A DNA stretch of 64,000 bases from Melampsora larici-populina 98AG31 (lineage: Eukaryota > Basidiomycota > Pucciniomycetes > Pucciniales > Melampsoraceae), in contig NW_006768777.1 of the NCBI RefSeq assembly GCF_000204055.1, forward strand, positions 1,056,008 through 1,120,007, read 5' to 3'. The position numbers were made by a program, and so were the translations under genes. Below, in pieces: positions 23,101 through 35,339 of this stretch. The notes under the pieces were generated by a model that did not search any database, was not told where the DNA came from, and saw only the letters and a program-made list of their open reading frames with translations. Numbering within the stretch: the first letter of the stretch is position 1; the number at the start of each line of letters is the position of its first letter.

Positions 23101-26100
23101 AGGAAAGGTGTTTTCTGTAGTGGACCAAATCAACAGTTTTTTTCAAACACGTATGAGAAAAGAAGACATACCTTTGACAGCGGTGAAAACTCCGTGGGGA
23201 ATGTTTGAGTGGGTTGTAATGCCTATGGGATTATGCAATGGTCCAGCAACACATCAAGCACGTTGTGAGGAGGCATTGGGAGATTTAATTGGCAAGATTT
23301 GTGTTGTTTATATTGATGATATAGTAATTTTCTCAAATTCAGTGGAAGAGCATGAATTGCATTTGAGAGAGGTCTTGAAAAAATTACAGGAAGCTAATCT
23401 ATATTGTTCAGCAAAGAAAAGCAAACTGTTTAGACGGAAAATATCATTTTTAGGTCATGAAATTAGTGAAGAGGGTATTCGAGCGGATCCAAAACAAGTA
23501 GACAAATTAACTTCATGGAAAACCCCAAGATCAGCAAAAACCCTTAACTCGTTTTTAGGAACCGTGTAATGGTTGAAGAAGTTTGTGGACGGATTAGGTC
23601 AATATGTGGCAACTCTGGCGCCTCTGACAAGTTCGAAGAAGAAACCTACGGACTTTCGGTGGGGAGTAGCAGAAGACACAGCTTTTGAGAACATTAAACG
23701 TTTAATTACAACCCTGCCGGTATTGAAAAAAATTGACTATGATTCCAATGATCCGGTTTGGTTGTTCTCGGATGCTAGTGGTTATGGCCTCGGCGCTGCG
23801 CTGTTCCAAGGGAAGGAGTGGGAAACGTCCTCACCAATCGCTTATGAGAGCCGCACGATGTCACCAGCGGAACGAAACTATCCTGTTCATGAGCAGGAAT
23901 TGTTAGCGGTTATCAATGCCTTACAAAAATGGAAGTTACTGTTACTTGGTCTCAAAGTAAATGTAATGTCTGACCACCATAGTTTGGTCCATTTACTGAA
24001 GCAGCGTAATCTTAGTCGTCGGCAGGCAAGGTGGCTCGAGACTCTTGCTGATTTTGATCTCGACTTCCGATACCTAAAGGGTGAAAGCAATTCGGTTGCG
24101 GACGCTCTTTCACGACGGGAAGGTGCGGCAGCTGTGGAAATTAAAGCTGAATTGGATGAAGCAACTGAGAAAGCCATAGTCACGGGATATAAGATTGACC
24201 CATTCTGTTCGAAACTTTCCCGAACGTTACCTCTGCGTGATGATAGCATGAAAGTGGGAGACTTGATGTATCTCGACGGCCGTCTCGTAGTTCCGGAAGT
24301 TAAAAGCCTGCGCACGGAAATCATTTCACGTGTTCACGACAGTTTAGGACATATGGGGTTGTTGAAAACGGCTGAACAGCTACGTCGGGAGTTTTTTTGG
24401 CCGGGAATGTTCAAAGACGTGAAGGATTTTGTCTCAACATGCGATAGTTGCCAGCGTAATAAAGCCAGAACCACGCTCATATCAGGAAGGTTGCAAGCGA
24501 CCGAGGTACCACACGCACCCTTAGAACACATCAGTTTAGATTTTGTTGGTCCGTTCCCTAAAGTGAATGGATACGATATGATTCTACACCACGAACCCCC
24601 TGTAACCAGGCCCCATCGGGTGGTGACCCCCGGTTGGGGACCGGTTTACTTGTTAGTGGTGACCACCGTTGATAACACGTGGCCGTCTTACCGTGTTGTA
24701 AACGGGTTTTTTAAAACTGGTCACTACACCATTTATCACTAGTTCCAAACTGGTTGAAGCCTCCAACCATGCTTGCTAAGAAAGAGACAATAGGCTTTTT
24801 ATCAACTCAATTCAATGTCTCAATTCATACTCACTTGCTCATAAAAGCACAAAACAAACAGAGGATTCAATCCAAGTTAATTATTACATTCAGAACAACC
24901 CATTTACTGGACTGTCAAAGATTAAGAATACAAAAATGAAACCTTGATAAGATAGAAAATAAGAGATGAAAATGATTGAAACAAACAGCTCAAAACTAAG
25001 GATAACAAAGACAAGGAAAAAAATATATTACAGACATGAAACATACATTGATAAGAGAGAAAATGAGAGGAAATGAAAGATGGAAACAAAGCCAAAACTG
25101 ATCCATATGCCATACTATAAATCAATACATAAGAACTAGTCTTCATGCACATGCATTGCACTGTTCTGTTCCATGGGTCTCATTCAAGTAGTTGATCACC
25201 TGCAAAATCATCCTGAACCCGACCCAAATCAGGCCTATATTTAGATAAAAGGTGTTGGACCTGACTGAGCTCTACAAGGGAGTTCAGAAGTTGATTGATT
25301 GAGGCCTGATTGAAAATGAAAAACGCACAAGTTTCTAAATGATTGATAGATTGGTTGAGGACAAGTGGATCTGTTCGGATACTAGCTTTTGGTGGTAGGT
25401 ATCATCAACTTCTTGACTGATTGCATTGGCAAAACTAGCTTTGGTCTTCAAAGTTTTGATCGATCTCGAGTGACTAAATCGGAATCGGGTAAGACAAGAT
25501 CTTCTTTCCAATCATTATCAGCTTGAATTGGGCTAGTTTTTATTACTCAGATCTGATTTGTTTACCGTACCATTCGCGCCTGAAGGAAGCACCAGGAGAA
25601 CAACCAAGCCGATACGATTTTAAAAACAAATTGAAGGACAAGAGCTGTTAAACGATGACGATCTAAGAGAGGTAGGTGGGACAAGAAGGGAAGTGTTGAT
25701 AGTTGATTGACATTCGGATGAGCTATTCGGATGAGCTATTTGATGAGAAAGAATCTTCAGCATTCCTACTTTTCTCTTTACCTGATGAAGATAGTAAATG
25801 AGGTTCAGGTGAATCGCGATGTTGTTCAAGTTTAAGTAAGAGTCATCCAAATTTGATAAAAAGCAAAATCCACCTAAGCATCTCTTTTGGGAGATAACAG
25901 AGAAGTCAGGTCAGTATCATGTGATTGGGATGTAAGTGTGAGGATGAGGTAAGGGGAATGATGAGATCATGAAGTAAATCTGGATTGAATTGTTGATGAT
26001 GATGACTAGAAGGTTGATTTGTAGGATTCAATGGACTTGGTGGTTATATTTTGATGAGATAGATTGGATGGTGATGGTGATGATGATGATGATGATGATG

Positions 26101-27307
26101 AGAATGAATTAAATGTTCGTGGTCACTAAAGGTTAAGATAGTTTTAAAATAAGTTGATAGAATTTTTGAATTAAGTGTTCGATTTAATTTTCATTTTGGT
26201 TCAAAGTCTTTAAAGTCTCTTGATTCTTCAACCGGTGAAGAAGAGTTAGGCATCCGATAATTGATCAACCACAGGAAGCTTGGAGGTGGTGCTCATGGTA
26301 TTTTATGTGGTGTTTTGAATAGCGGTTTTGCAACTGCTTGGACACTGGTCAAACAACCGGTAGCCAATCTACCGCGCAGAAAACGGATCACAGTCCAACA
26401 ATTTGCGAGAGGACCATCGGGTTGTCAGCGGGTCAAATTCAAAACCCCCTGGCACCGGTTTTTCAACGAAAAGAGGGTTCGTGGTGTATCGTGTACTTGT
26501 CGCTTGTCGGGTTTTGTTCGACTAATCCCCGTTTCTCAGAAGGACAATGCTGAGAAGACCGCGCGACGAGTATTTACTTCGTGGCTTGCAATCTTTGGCG
26601 CACCATCGTCGATGATCGGTGACCGTGACAAGATTTGGGTGTCACGCTTCTGGCAGCATTTAAATGAACGGTTACAAATCAAGGTGAAACTATCAACATC
26701 ATATCATCCTCAAACGGACGGTCGAAGCGAGAGGTCGAATAAAACCTTGGGTCAGATCTTAAGGCACTTAGCGTCATCGCGTCACACAAAGTGGCTAGAG
26801 TCCTTATCTTCGGTTGAGTATGCCATTAATTCATCGGTGAACGCAGCAACAGGGATCAGCCCATTTCAGTTTGTCTTTGGGCGACAACCTCGCCTCTTTC
26901 CGAATCAATTAGCTTCCCAAATTCGGGAGAGCGACGCTCATAGATGGATTGAAAAACGGCGTGCAGATTGGGCTAGTTGGCGAGATAGATTGTGGGCAAG
27001 CAGGGTGGAGCAGGCGTTGCAGTATAATAAACGCAGGAAGGGCAGTGACAGATTGCAAGTGGGAGATTGGGTGTTAGTAGACAGTGAAGATCGTCAACAC
27101 ATAGTAGGGGGGAAAGGTCGTACGGTAGCTAAGCTGAGAGCTCGTTTTGATGGTCCTTATGAAATCAAAGCGGTCAAAAATGATGGGCGGAACTACGAGT
27201 TGCACCTGAACGAAGATGACAAGACTTACCCAACTTTTCACATTTCGAAATTGAAGCCATACAGGAGGGAAGAGGGTTTAACGTTGGGGACTGAGGTCCA
27301 AAAGTAA
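20102..27307 (+). pseudogene. Gypsy gag-pol polyprotein, one stop and one insertion
   Basis: One long frame from ATG 20102. Gag (retrotransposon gag-like, about residues 345-490), a Cys-rich finger-like motif CMTCKKKCNNPTC near residue 590, and aspartic protease near residue 715 with LFDSACETN (DSA instead of the usual D[ST]G). Reverse transcriptase with VVYIDDIVIFS near residue 1070. A TAA at 23567-23569 interrupts the FLGTV-WLKKF segment between RT and RNase H. RNase H has LFSDASGYGLGAAL and YPVHEQELLAV. The integrase has the H-H-C-C finger (HDSLGHMG, CDSCQ) and DFVGPFP (first D). It is then broken at 24586 by an insertion and resumes at 26489 with RLSGFVRLIP, GDRDKIWVS (second D) and SERSNKTLGQ (E). 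Apart from these two lesions the frame is open. Confidence 0.9.
24587..26486. mobile_element. 1.9-kb TA-target DNA transposon inside the Gypsy integrase
   Basis: Exactly 1900 bp. Both ends carry the 12-bp inverted repeat CACCACGAACCC, flanked by TA (24585-24586 and 26487-26488). Removing it with one TA restores the integrase frame (GYDMIL to RLSGF). No transposase recognised inside. The interior is AT-rich with a (GAT)n tract near 26067-26110, and its composition resembles host intergenic or gene-flank DNA. TA target suggests Tc1/mariner mobilisation, but the repeat does not resemble the two Tc1 elements here. Confidence 0.8.
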
Positions 27308-27711
27308 GTTCCTCTCCTAGTATGCACCGCCGCTACCCTTCTACACGTTGTAAAAGCAATTCCACGGCCACGTTGTGAGCACATCTCTGGTCCGCTTCTT
27401 AACAACAGGGACAGGCACGATTCACGACCTCAACATACGACACATTCAGGGTTCTCATTCAGTTCCTTAGTTTTCTTTTTTTTACTTAGTTTTCCTTTTT
27501 GCTTTTTTTCAATTAGTCTTTTTACTTTTTAATTTCTTTCAGGGGCGAGTCATGCCAACTTTTTAAGGGCGAGTCATGCCAATTTTTTTTCTTTTTCTCA
27601 TATATCAAGTCAAGAAATCACTTAGGAGTACAATTGAGGTGGAATATTTTCTTTTTTTTCTTTCTTTTCTGAATTATCTAGTATTCTTTATTTCTTTTTA
27701 GAGGGGGAGGG

Positions 27712-28040
27712 TGTAAGGATATACCTTACAGGTAGAGCTTAGTACTGTAGTTATGGGATATGGGTTTAGACATCAAGAGTGTAGTCATCTTAGTTGCCCT
27801 GGCTCTCGAGTGAATCTTCTCCTTAAGGAGACTCTCCTACTCGGAGCCAGGTAAGCACATCATTCAGTTCTCTTTTATATCTTATCTTGTGTGTTTGGTG
27901 TTAGTGTAGTAGCTGATTAGAAGGAGACTCTCCTACTCGGAGCCAGCTGTTTGGAAATATAGAGACGTCATTTTGGTGAATTGCGCTTTCGAGCTGTCCC
28001 ACATACCCCAGTGAAGGTTCTCTCTTATTGAGACCTTACA
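27712..28040 (+). repeat. 3' LTR
   Basis: 329 bp; same ends as the 5' LTR; followed by the duplicated TAACT. Confidence 0.92.
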
Positions 28041-28378
28041 TAACTCCAACCCCCAATTCCACCGTTTTACACAATCCAAACATTTGAATCAACCTGAGAT
28101 ATCTGTAGATCTTTGTCTTTCCAATCTTTTTGTCTATTCAGATTCTTCTTAACGGTTTCAGAGCTGAAAAGTGTAAAGGAGCTCTTATTTTGGAACTCCA
28201 AATTTTGATTGCTGAACTTGCTGCGACTACAGATGATTATACATACACTGGTTCTTTTGAGTTAAATCTTCCTCTGTACTATCCCATCCGGTGGTGATCT
28301 ATCCACCTTGAACTCTCTATCAATCAATACTGTGATACTTCCTTGTCATCAGTCTTAGAAATCTTATTGGAAGATTTA

Positions 28379-31300
28379 ATGGACGGAGGTGATCCCAACA
28401 ACCTTGCCTTGGAGCCATCTGTAGGAGCTCATAAGCCATCAACATCCAAACAACCTGTCGGAAGAATTGAAAAGATATGTCAATATATAAATGATCAGAA
28501 GACAGACACGAAGACGTTCATTCTAGATTACCTTTGTTCAAAAAACGAATCCATTGTAAATCGTAAAAAGCAGTGGGGCTTGGCAAAGAAGGGTTGGAAG
28601 ACAACCAAATGTGTATTAGATGAGATTGACACGTTAGTGAATCAAAAACCCGATTGTCAAGAGCTATGGAGGGAATGGGTGCTGAAAAAGGTGTGTTACC
28701 GCATTCTTGCTCTCCAACGTGATACTGACACCATATTTGTTTGAATATCGGCAGGCAAAAGTGATCGTTGCATCACAGTCTCCACCCTCACAGAGTCTTT
28801 ACATCAACGCAAACAAAATCAACATGGAATTCTTCACTCATGATTCAGAGTTAAAACGAGAAACTGAAGTAGTTGAAGGAATGGGATTCTTACATGAATT
28901 AATTACTTTCAAACTAGAATCCGCATATAAATCCTTGAGAGCTCATCAAAATTTACAGGCTGAAAGAAACACTAGCGGGGCTGGTTCAGAAAGCTCAGAA
29001 TCTGACTCAGAATCTGATGATGAGCCCGCAGGATCAGATCAAAATTATGTTTACCATAAGTCAAAGGACAGGTTTAAGAATGCAAAGGAGAGATGGAAAA
29101 GAGTATGCCTCTTGATCATAAACTTCTTGATATGTTTTACCTGGAACTGACCAAAGAGACTGTTTTGGGTGTGGGCCCTTTGTAGATTGCTCTGACAACC
29201 ATTCAGATGATTTCCTATGGCTGTCAACGTTGAAACAACGGACTACAGGTCGAAAATACAATTGCATTCCTTGCCAGCGGGGTTTCAGAACGCGTCAACC
29301 AATATCTCTACTACATTGGCCTAAGTGCATGTCGAAAAACCGCTCTGCGTGGTCTTGTGGCCCTAGCAAAAAGTAAAACTGAATCAATAAAAACAAAGAT
29401 CGAGGCTGCGGGAACTTTTGGGTTTTTGTTGTGTATTGATAATCTTGATATGATGGAAAGGGTACATAGTTGAAAAATCGATGCGACTAGCAAGACCTTC
29501 CATGGGACTTGGGGTTATGTACACTTTTTAAAACCGGAAGTATTGAAAGGTCTGGATCCTGAGAAATGTACAATCCCTTATTTCCAGAGTCTCCTCAAAA
29601 AAGACTGTGAAGAATTGATTGACTCGGGCAACTTGATTCCGGATAACGACCAGCAGAAGAGATGGGTCTTAACTTTGAAAAATCAGATTGCTCAGAACCT
29701 GTTACGCTATATGAAAACACCTGATAAGTACAAGAATATTCCAGTCTCAAACCTACCAGCAATTGACCAGATAAAGGCTGAAAAGCCCGATATTGATATG
29801 CTCAGACTCATGGATTCATCGGACAACGGAAGTGATGGTATTTCTTCGCTTTACGACGAGTTAATCATACAAACTGGACTATCACCAGACAAGTCCTCTG
29901 ATAGACTACAGATTATTGAAGGTGATCTTGGAACCTGTTTGAACTTCTCAGGATTGGAACGACAACACACACCTGCAAAATTTAAAGATGAGAGTCTTGC
30001 TCATCTTATTATGATTCCTGGTGCTGGGCACACGCTATGGAACATTGCGCAAGCTATTTTATTGCATCACTGGGGAAATAAAGATGATAAGAACAATCAA
30101 GGTGTTTGGCAGACATTAGTTGAGCTTGGCGGGGATAAAGAAAAACCAAATTCCAAGAAACATTTTACCTCGATGATCTGCACAATTGAACGAGTTCATG
30201 AAGCTACCATCACCTTTTGCATCTTGTAAGTCTTGGCAGAACATTTTCAGTTTAACTCCACTCTATAACTGATCTTGAATTTGTGATGAAGCGATATTCT
30301 TGCTCTCCCTGTAGCTACAGTTGAGAACCCAATTGAACTCACTGTTGAAGAATTTGAGACAACAGTCAACAAGGTATTTGTAACTTACTTCTCCGGCAGC
30401 GCCCTTCGCAAGGGACGTCAAAATGAGGACCAAAAACGAATTCAATTACTCCTTCAAATTCGCGACTTTGCAACTGTTGTTGAAGCCAACAGAGCCATGT
30501 CCGATGGTGACATTGGAAGACTGATGATCATTTGGCAGCAGTGGAGTATAATGACTCAGGGATTAAAGGGACTGACACACTATTCGAGATACCTACCCCG
30601 ATTGATTCGGCTTTTTAATGTTGTACTTCCCAAACCGGTGTCACACCTGATACTCCATTCACTTTTGATATCTCCAACAGGTCGAGAAGGTCACTTTGTA
30701 GCAAAATATTTCTACCTTGAGGTAAAGAACTTTTGGTTGAAGTACTTCTACAATCATGCAGTGAGTGGATCATTTGTAATTTTAATGGTGTTTTTGAACT
30801 CTTAGACTGATCAATATGCTAATTTCACTAGGGACCTGGAACAGACATCCAGCGATTGAAGGAATCCTTCTCTCTCACAGTTGGGCTGGTAGGTCTTGTT
30901 TCTTTTTTACAACAATTGAATCAAAACAAATTGTTAACTATGACCACAACCACTAACTAAATATACATACATGCTCAGCTTGCATACTTAGTTGAAAACA
31001 TGAAAAGAAAAGCTGGCCGCAACCTTGTGCGACAATCCCACAAGAATCAATCAACACCAGCTTCAGTCATACGCTTCTTGAATATGGCAAGAAGTGAATC
31101 AATCAATCAACATCGCCCTAAATCAGTCATTTCCAGTGGTGCAATCACGGATGTTCAACTTTTAGGAATTAAGAAACTGTCAGCCTGAGGTTTACGAGTG
31201 TGGTAAACTAGCTTGACTAAGACTTACTAAATGTAGGTTTCAAAGATTTCTTTCAAATGGTTATCTTAAAACTGGTTTTTTGATTTCTTAGTAAGTTGAG

Positions 31301-32313
31301 ATAAACTGTAGCTGGTGACTACAGATGCCTTTGGTGCGGAATGATTGCCGCTGCCAGGTACTGGACGAGATGCTGAATATCTCGAGCGTCTTCCAAAGTA
31401 ATAGCTACGATAGCTATCTACACTTCAGGTGGCACTTCAGTGCTTGTTGATTGTCGGAAAATCAAAAAGGTTTTTACTCCGAGTGAAAGTCTTTAGTCGG
31501 ATGGGCTGAGCCAAACGATCTCTAATGCTTTCTAAATCGGAAGTTATGAAAAGTGAAAAGATGGAAGAGGAAGTTTCGTTTCGATAAAAGATAAAAGTAG
31601 ATAGGAAGTCTGTAGTTAAAGATTTCTAGCTATGAGTATCAAAAATCGAAAGGGAAAAAGGTTTGTTTAAAAGTTCTTTGTTTATAAAACTAAAAAAGGG
31701 TTTTGTAAAATTGTAAAAGTGATAAAGGATGATTCTTCTTTCTTTGGTGAGAAAACTTAGTTCTTTATATACTAAACTTGATAAACGTAATATGATGTCA
31801 CGAATAAAACCCTCCTCTTTCGACATTGGTCTGGTCAGGGTTTTTCTGTAGTTTTAGCAACGACATGGCTTTATCTTGTTGTCTTTTAGCCTGGTCAGGG
31901 TCTTTCGTTCTTCAGACCCTGTCCCAGGTTAGTGTTGCATGTTTATCTCGTTATTTTTATTCTTCTCTTACCAAGGGTCAATTAAATTATACCCTTGGTT
32001 TTAGAGATGGTAAATCGGGGTATTATTTTTTTACACTCTTGAAACTCGAGTGATAGAGTTGTAATATATTTTTCAATTAAATATGTATTTTATTTACTTT
32101 GTCAATCTTGGAGGTTTTGCTCTGCAAAACCTCTCTGGTTGACAGAAACTGCGGGATGATCTTGATCACCATCAACTGGAGCGCTTCCACTGGCCACTTT
32201 CTTCAAACTACCGCCAAAAAAACAGTGAAGAACAACAGGATGAGGATTCCCAAGAGCAAGATGAGTTTGGTGATCTTGATGAAGAGTTTGTGAGATGGAT
32301 AGGCGAGGAGTAG
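28379..32313 (+). pseudogene. DUF6589-domain protein, putative transposase of the element
   Basis: Exons 28379-28690, 28755-29102, 29186-30225, 30292-30760, 30832-30888, and a last exon 30979-31177 continuing at 32150-32313 after a solo LTR. All phases agree; product about 862 residues. Blocks typical of the basidiomycete DUF6589 family: LLCIDNLD, QIIEGDLGT, IPGAGHTLWNIAQAILLHHWG, MSDGDIGRL, and SPTGREGHFVAKYFYLEVKNFWLKYFYNHA. The D-N, G-D and later E positions resemble an RNase H-fold DDE triad (inference, not shown). An acidic Ser-rich linker (SESSESDSESDDE) lies near residue 185. Lesions: TGA at 29231-29233 and 29471-29473, both where Arg CGA fits, and the solo LTR. The stop is 3 bp from the convergent helicase stop. 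Confidence 0.75.
31178..32144 (+). mobile_element. solo LTR, 967 bp, inside the DUF6589 gene
   Basis: Ends TGTCA and TGACA (perfect 5-bp inverted termini) and the 5-bp target duplication GAAAC (31173-31177 and 32145-32149). Joining the flanks after removing one GAAAC continues the DUF6589 frame from LLGIKK into LRDDLDHHQLERF and on to a stop at 32313. The internal retrotransposon region has been lost by LTR-LTR recombination. Related fragment at 12043. Confidence 0.85.
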
Positions 32314-32316
32314 CAC

Positions 32317-34807
32317 TTACTTTTGATAAGCTAACTCTTTGGCATCTATTTCATTGATGGGTACTTTTTCCACCAAAAGCCAGTGAATGCATCTCTTGTC
32401 ATATTCAGCTTGGAGTTTTGCATGTTTGTCATCAGCCTTTACGTGTGCTTTTGTCCGTCTTTTTCTTTTTTGTTTAGGTACTTGAGGCTTTCTTGCGCAA
32501 TTCTGATCGGGCTGTGTTAAAACCTTTTCAGCACGCTTCTCTTCACTTTTTTTCTGTTGTTCTATCACCTTTGCTCTTTTGTGCGCATAATTAAGACCTG
32601 TATCACGACCTTTCCACTCTTCCATGTAATCAAAAACAACTTTCACACCTCCTTTCAGCATGTCACCTCCCATCACAACCTTAATTTCCTTTTCCGATGT
32701 CATGTCTTCCAGATGACTAACAATATCTTTTGCGCGATCAAGATCAAAATAATCGGTGCTTTCACAGTAGCCGTCATCCCCAAATATTTCTCTATAATGC
32801 AGTTCAAATACATAAACTAATTCATCCGCAAGTTCCTCCAAAGCTGGGTCCAAAGGGCTATTTCGTTTCTTAGAGGACTTCTTCTTACTATTCTCTTTGG
32901 CAATATTCATCTTCTGAAATTCCTCCTTGAGTTCAAGTGGATTCAAAAATTCTTCTACACTGAATACATCGTCCATGGCCTGTCTGTAATTTGATTTTGT
33001 CATTCTAGGTAGATTGCCAAATAGCATACAAGAGCCTTCTGGGTCGCAGTTTGAGCATTTGCACTCAGGAAAGCCAGCCTTTATCTCTCAATCCTGTTCT
33101 GCTAGGACACATTGATCATCCTTTCTGCAAGGTATCACACCAATCCTGAGCAAGTTTCCAATCAAACTAGTTAGCTTGTATGATGATATTCTTTGTCATT
33201 TAGAAAGAGCTCACGTATTCCCGAGTGAAAGAGCCACACGCAGACAGATCGGCGTGAACGAAAAGGTGTCCATTAGATTGTCATCTGACATCGAACTGTA
33301 ATCATTGACCTCCTCTACCCTATTTATCCCTTTCGGTCGATTTTCTTCAACAAAGTGAATTGCCAGTCCAGGACTAGATCCTCTTCCACATCGACCAAAC
33401 AATTGGGCAAGTTCTGGAAGTCCCATACAGCCCATCACTATTGCCTCCATCACTGTTGGCCAATCTTGACCAAGACCGAGAGCATTAGTACACGACATTA
33501 TGGGGAATTCATCCTTTGAGTAGGGTTTGACTTCCCGTAGCTTTTGTTTTCTTCCAGTACAAGAATGGTACCTGCGGATCAGTGTACTATCTGGATCCTC
33601 CTCTCCTTTTGATGTCCCTTGTGCTTTATTTACCACTTTCATAGCTTCCATTGTTGCTTTTCGTGAACCCGAGTAGATAAGTGACTTGACAAGTTCGCTA
33701 TCAGGGACAATTACTTTGCTACCATAGATCTTAGCGAGATCAGGCGGTGTTATCTTGATCGATCGCTTTGTCGGAATACGGATGATTCAAATATTGGGGC
33801 GACTCAGTTCTCCTCTGAGGATCTCAATATCACATTCTCTGATACTCAAGTTGTTGAGGATAGCAGAGAAGGGGCCGGGAGCACAAGTTGCCGACATCAA
33901 AAGGAGAGGTATCTTGTTTGTTGCTAAAAATCAAAGACAAAGATCCCTATAAGATGCCCGAAACTGACCAACATCCTGTTGGCGCATGAAAGCAATACAG
34001 TGCTTTGCTTGTCTAGTTTGAACCATCCCCCACCAGTAAATCATGTGTGCCTCATCGATAACCTTGAGCACCAAGCAATCTTGAAACCATCGACTGAAGT
34101 AGATACTCTCAAATAGTTTGTTGTTCAAAAAGATATCTGGGCTCTTTTTCCAGAATGCGAGTATTCAATATCAGCTCCTTCTTTTTTTCTTCGTACCTCA
34201 TCATCCAAAAGGCTTTACTGACCAAATAGACTACTTTATATACTCCAGCTATGATATCTGACTTGACCTTTTCCGTAAATGTATCCTTTGTCAAATTTAC
34301 TGCGTTGATCTTCCATCTCTTTTTTTCAACAACTTACCGAGCACGCAAAACAACCAATTAGCTCCAGATTTCATGGAGTAATGTAGGCAAGTGACCTGCC
34401 TGATTGTCCCCCAGCGCGTCTAGTGGATTGATTACAATTATAGTAGCGTTCAATTCTTTTGGAAAAAGAGAAAGAAACAGCTCGGCAATCCGTGTCTTTC
34501 CATAGCCGGTTCCAGCCAATAAGAACGTGTCACGACCCCTGACCAAGGCGATGACGGCTTCAACTTGTAATTTTTTTGCTTCACATCCGTATTCTTTTCG
34601 ATGATTTTCCTCGATCAACTTGCACAACTCATCATCTGCAAGATCCAATATCTCAGCAGGAAGGACCACTTTGGATCGTGTTTGCTTAGGCACCGAAGTG
34701 GCAGGCGCACGCGCAAGGATCTCGGTCGGTCTTTGATTGCTGCTGGACGTCTTTTGGTGCTTATCTGAGCTTCGGAGGGTACTTTTTCTCGTCTCCGTGG
34801 TCGACAT
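32317..34807 (-). pseudogene. RecQ-like DEAH helicase of the element
   Basis: An SF2 DNA helicase would unwind DNA in an ATP-dependent way. Motifs in order from the ATG at 34807: Walker A LAGTGYGKTR, LSPDIFLNN (after an intron), DEAH box VIDEAHMIYWW, motif III LLLMSATC, LIYSGSRKA, motif V SCTNALGLGQDW, and motif VI LFGRCGRGSSPGLAI. A CKCSNCD Cys cluster and a lysine-rich C-terminal domain follow (36-kDa size range; PKQKRKRRTK). This arrangement matches a helicase family very abundant in rusts. In-frame TGA codons at 33931-33933, 33787-33789 and 33088-33090 kill it; each fits Arg CGA. Several introns. One donor near 34405 may be GC rather than GT. Convergent with DUF6589. Confidence 0.8.
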
Positions 34808-34859
34808 AGCGGACGATCGATCGATTTTTTGCGCTGGATATATTGAACGTCGAAGAGTT

Positions 34860-34990
34860 TTACTTCAATCTTTTTGTATCTTTTTTTGTCTCTCCCTCTC
34901 TATTTTTCTTTTTGTCTCTCCCTCTCTCTGCTCTCTCTCTCTGATCCCTCTCTCTCTATGTCCTCTGTGTCTTCCTCTCTCTGTTGTCTA
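34860..34990. repeat. CT-rich low-complexity tract
   Basis: Imperfect (TCTC)n runs just upstream of the helicase start. This purine-rich or pyrimidine-rich tract may be part of its promoter. Confidence 0.6.
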
Positions 34991-35255
34991 AAAGGTTTTG
35001 GACAAGAGAATAGTTTCAACCGTCAGCGCAGTTGTTTGATCAAGCAAGATCAATGTTACAGTCTTCAGTTCTCCACTGAAGACTACAAATACAAATAAAC
35101 ACATCTGGATTTTGGAAAGAAAGAAGTACAAGATGTAGCGGAACAACTTGGCTGATTTAGAATTGTTTGCCGTCTAGTGGTGAGTCGAGTAGCTTAGATG
35201 GAGTCGAAAACGGTCAAAAAACACGAATTTCAACAAGGGTACCAGGCAAGGAGAT

Positions 35256-35325
35256 TTGTATAAGTCGCAAGTCCCTCCTCCGCGAGCTCCCCCGGGACGC
35301 GCGCCTTTGAGGAGGGACTTAGTTA
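35256..35325. repeat. GC-rich sub-terminal hairpin, right
   Basis: AAGTCCCTCCTC and GAGGAGGGACTT form 12-bp arms around a GC-rich loop (CCCCCGGGACGCGCGCC). Inverted homologue of 19523-19575. A second, inner copy of the terminal motif (GACTTAGTTAAGTTG) follows before the true end. Confidence 0.7.
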
Positions 35326-35339
35326 AGTTGGGGCACAAT

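Larger units (their letters stand above)
19613..28040 (+). mobile_element. Ty3/Gypsy LTR retrotransposon, young, with one internal insertion
   Basis: Two 329-bp LTRs (TGTAAGG to CCTTACA), a 5-bp duplication TAACT, a purine-rich tract GAGGGGGAGGG before the 3' LTR, and gag-pol with domain order protease, RT, RNase H, integrase, which defines Gypsy. No chromodomain seen at the integrase C-terminus. The LTRs differ at only two positions that I can see. Length without the 1.9-kb insertion is about 6.5 kb. Confidence 0.92.

Noticed and set aside
24760..26260. possible captured gene inside the 1.9-kb insertion
   Set aside because: Only short ORFs and a (GAT)n tract; no exon pattern or family could be supported, so it is described only as interior sequence.
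34737..34991. ORFs rich in Leu/Ser/Phe
   Set aside because: Produced by the CT-rich low-complexity tract upstream of the helicase.
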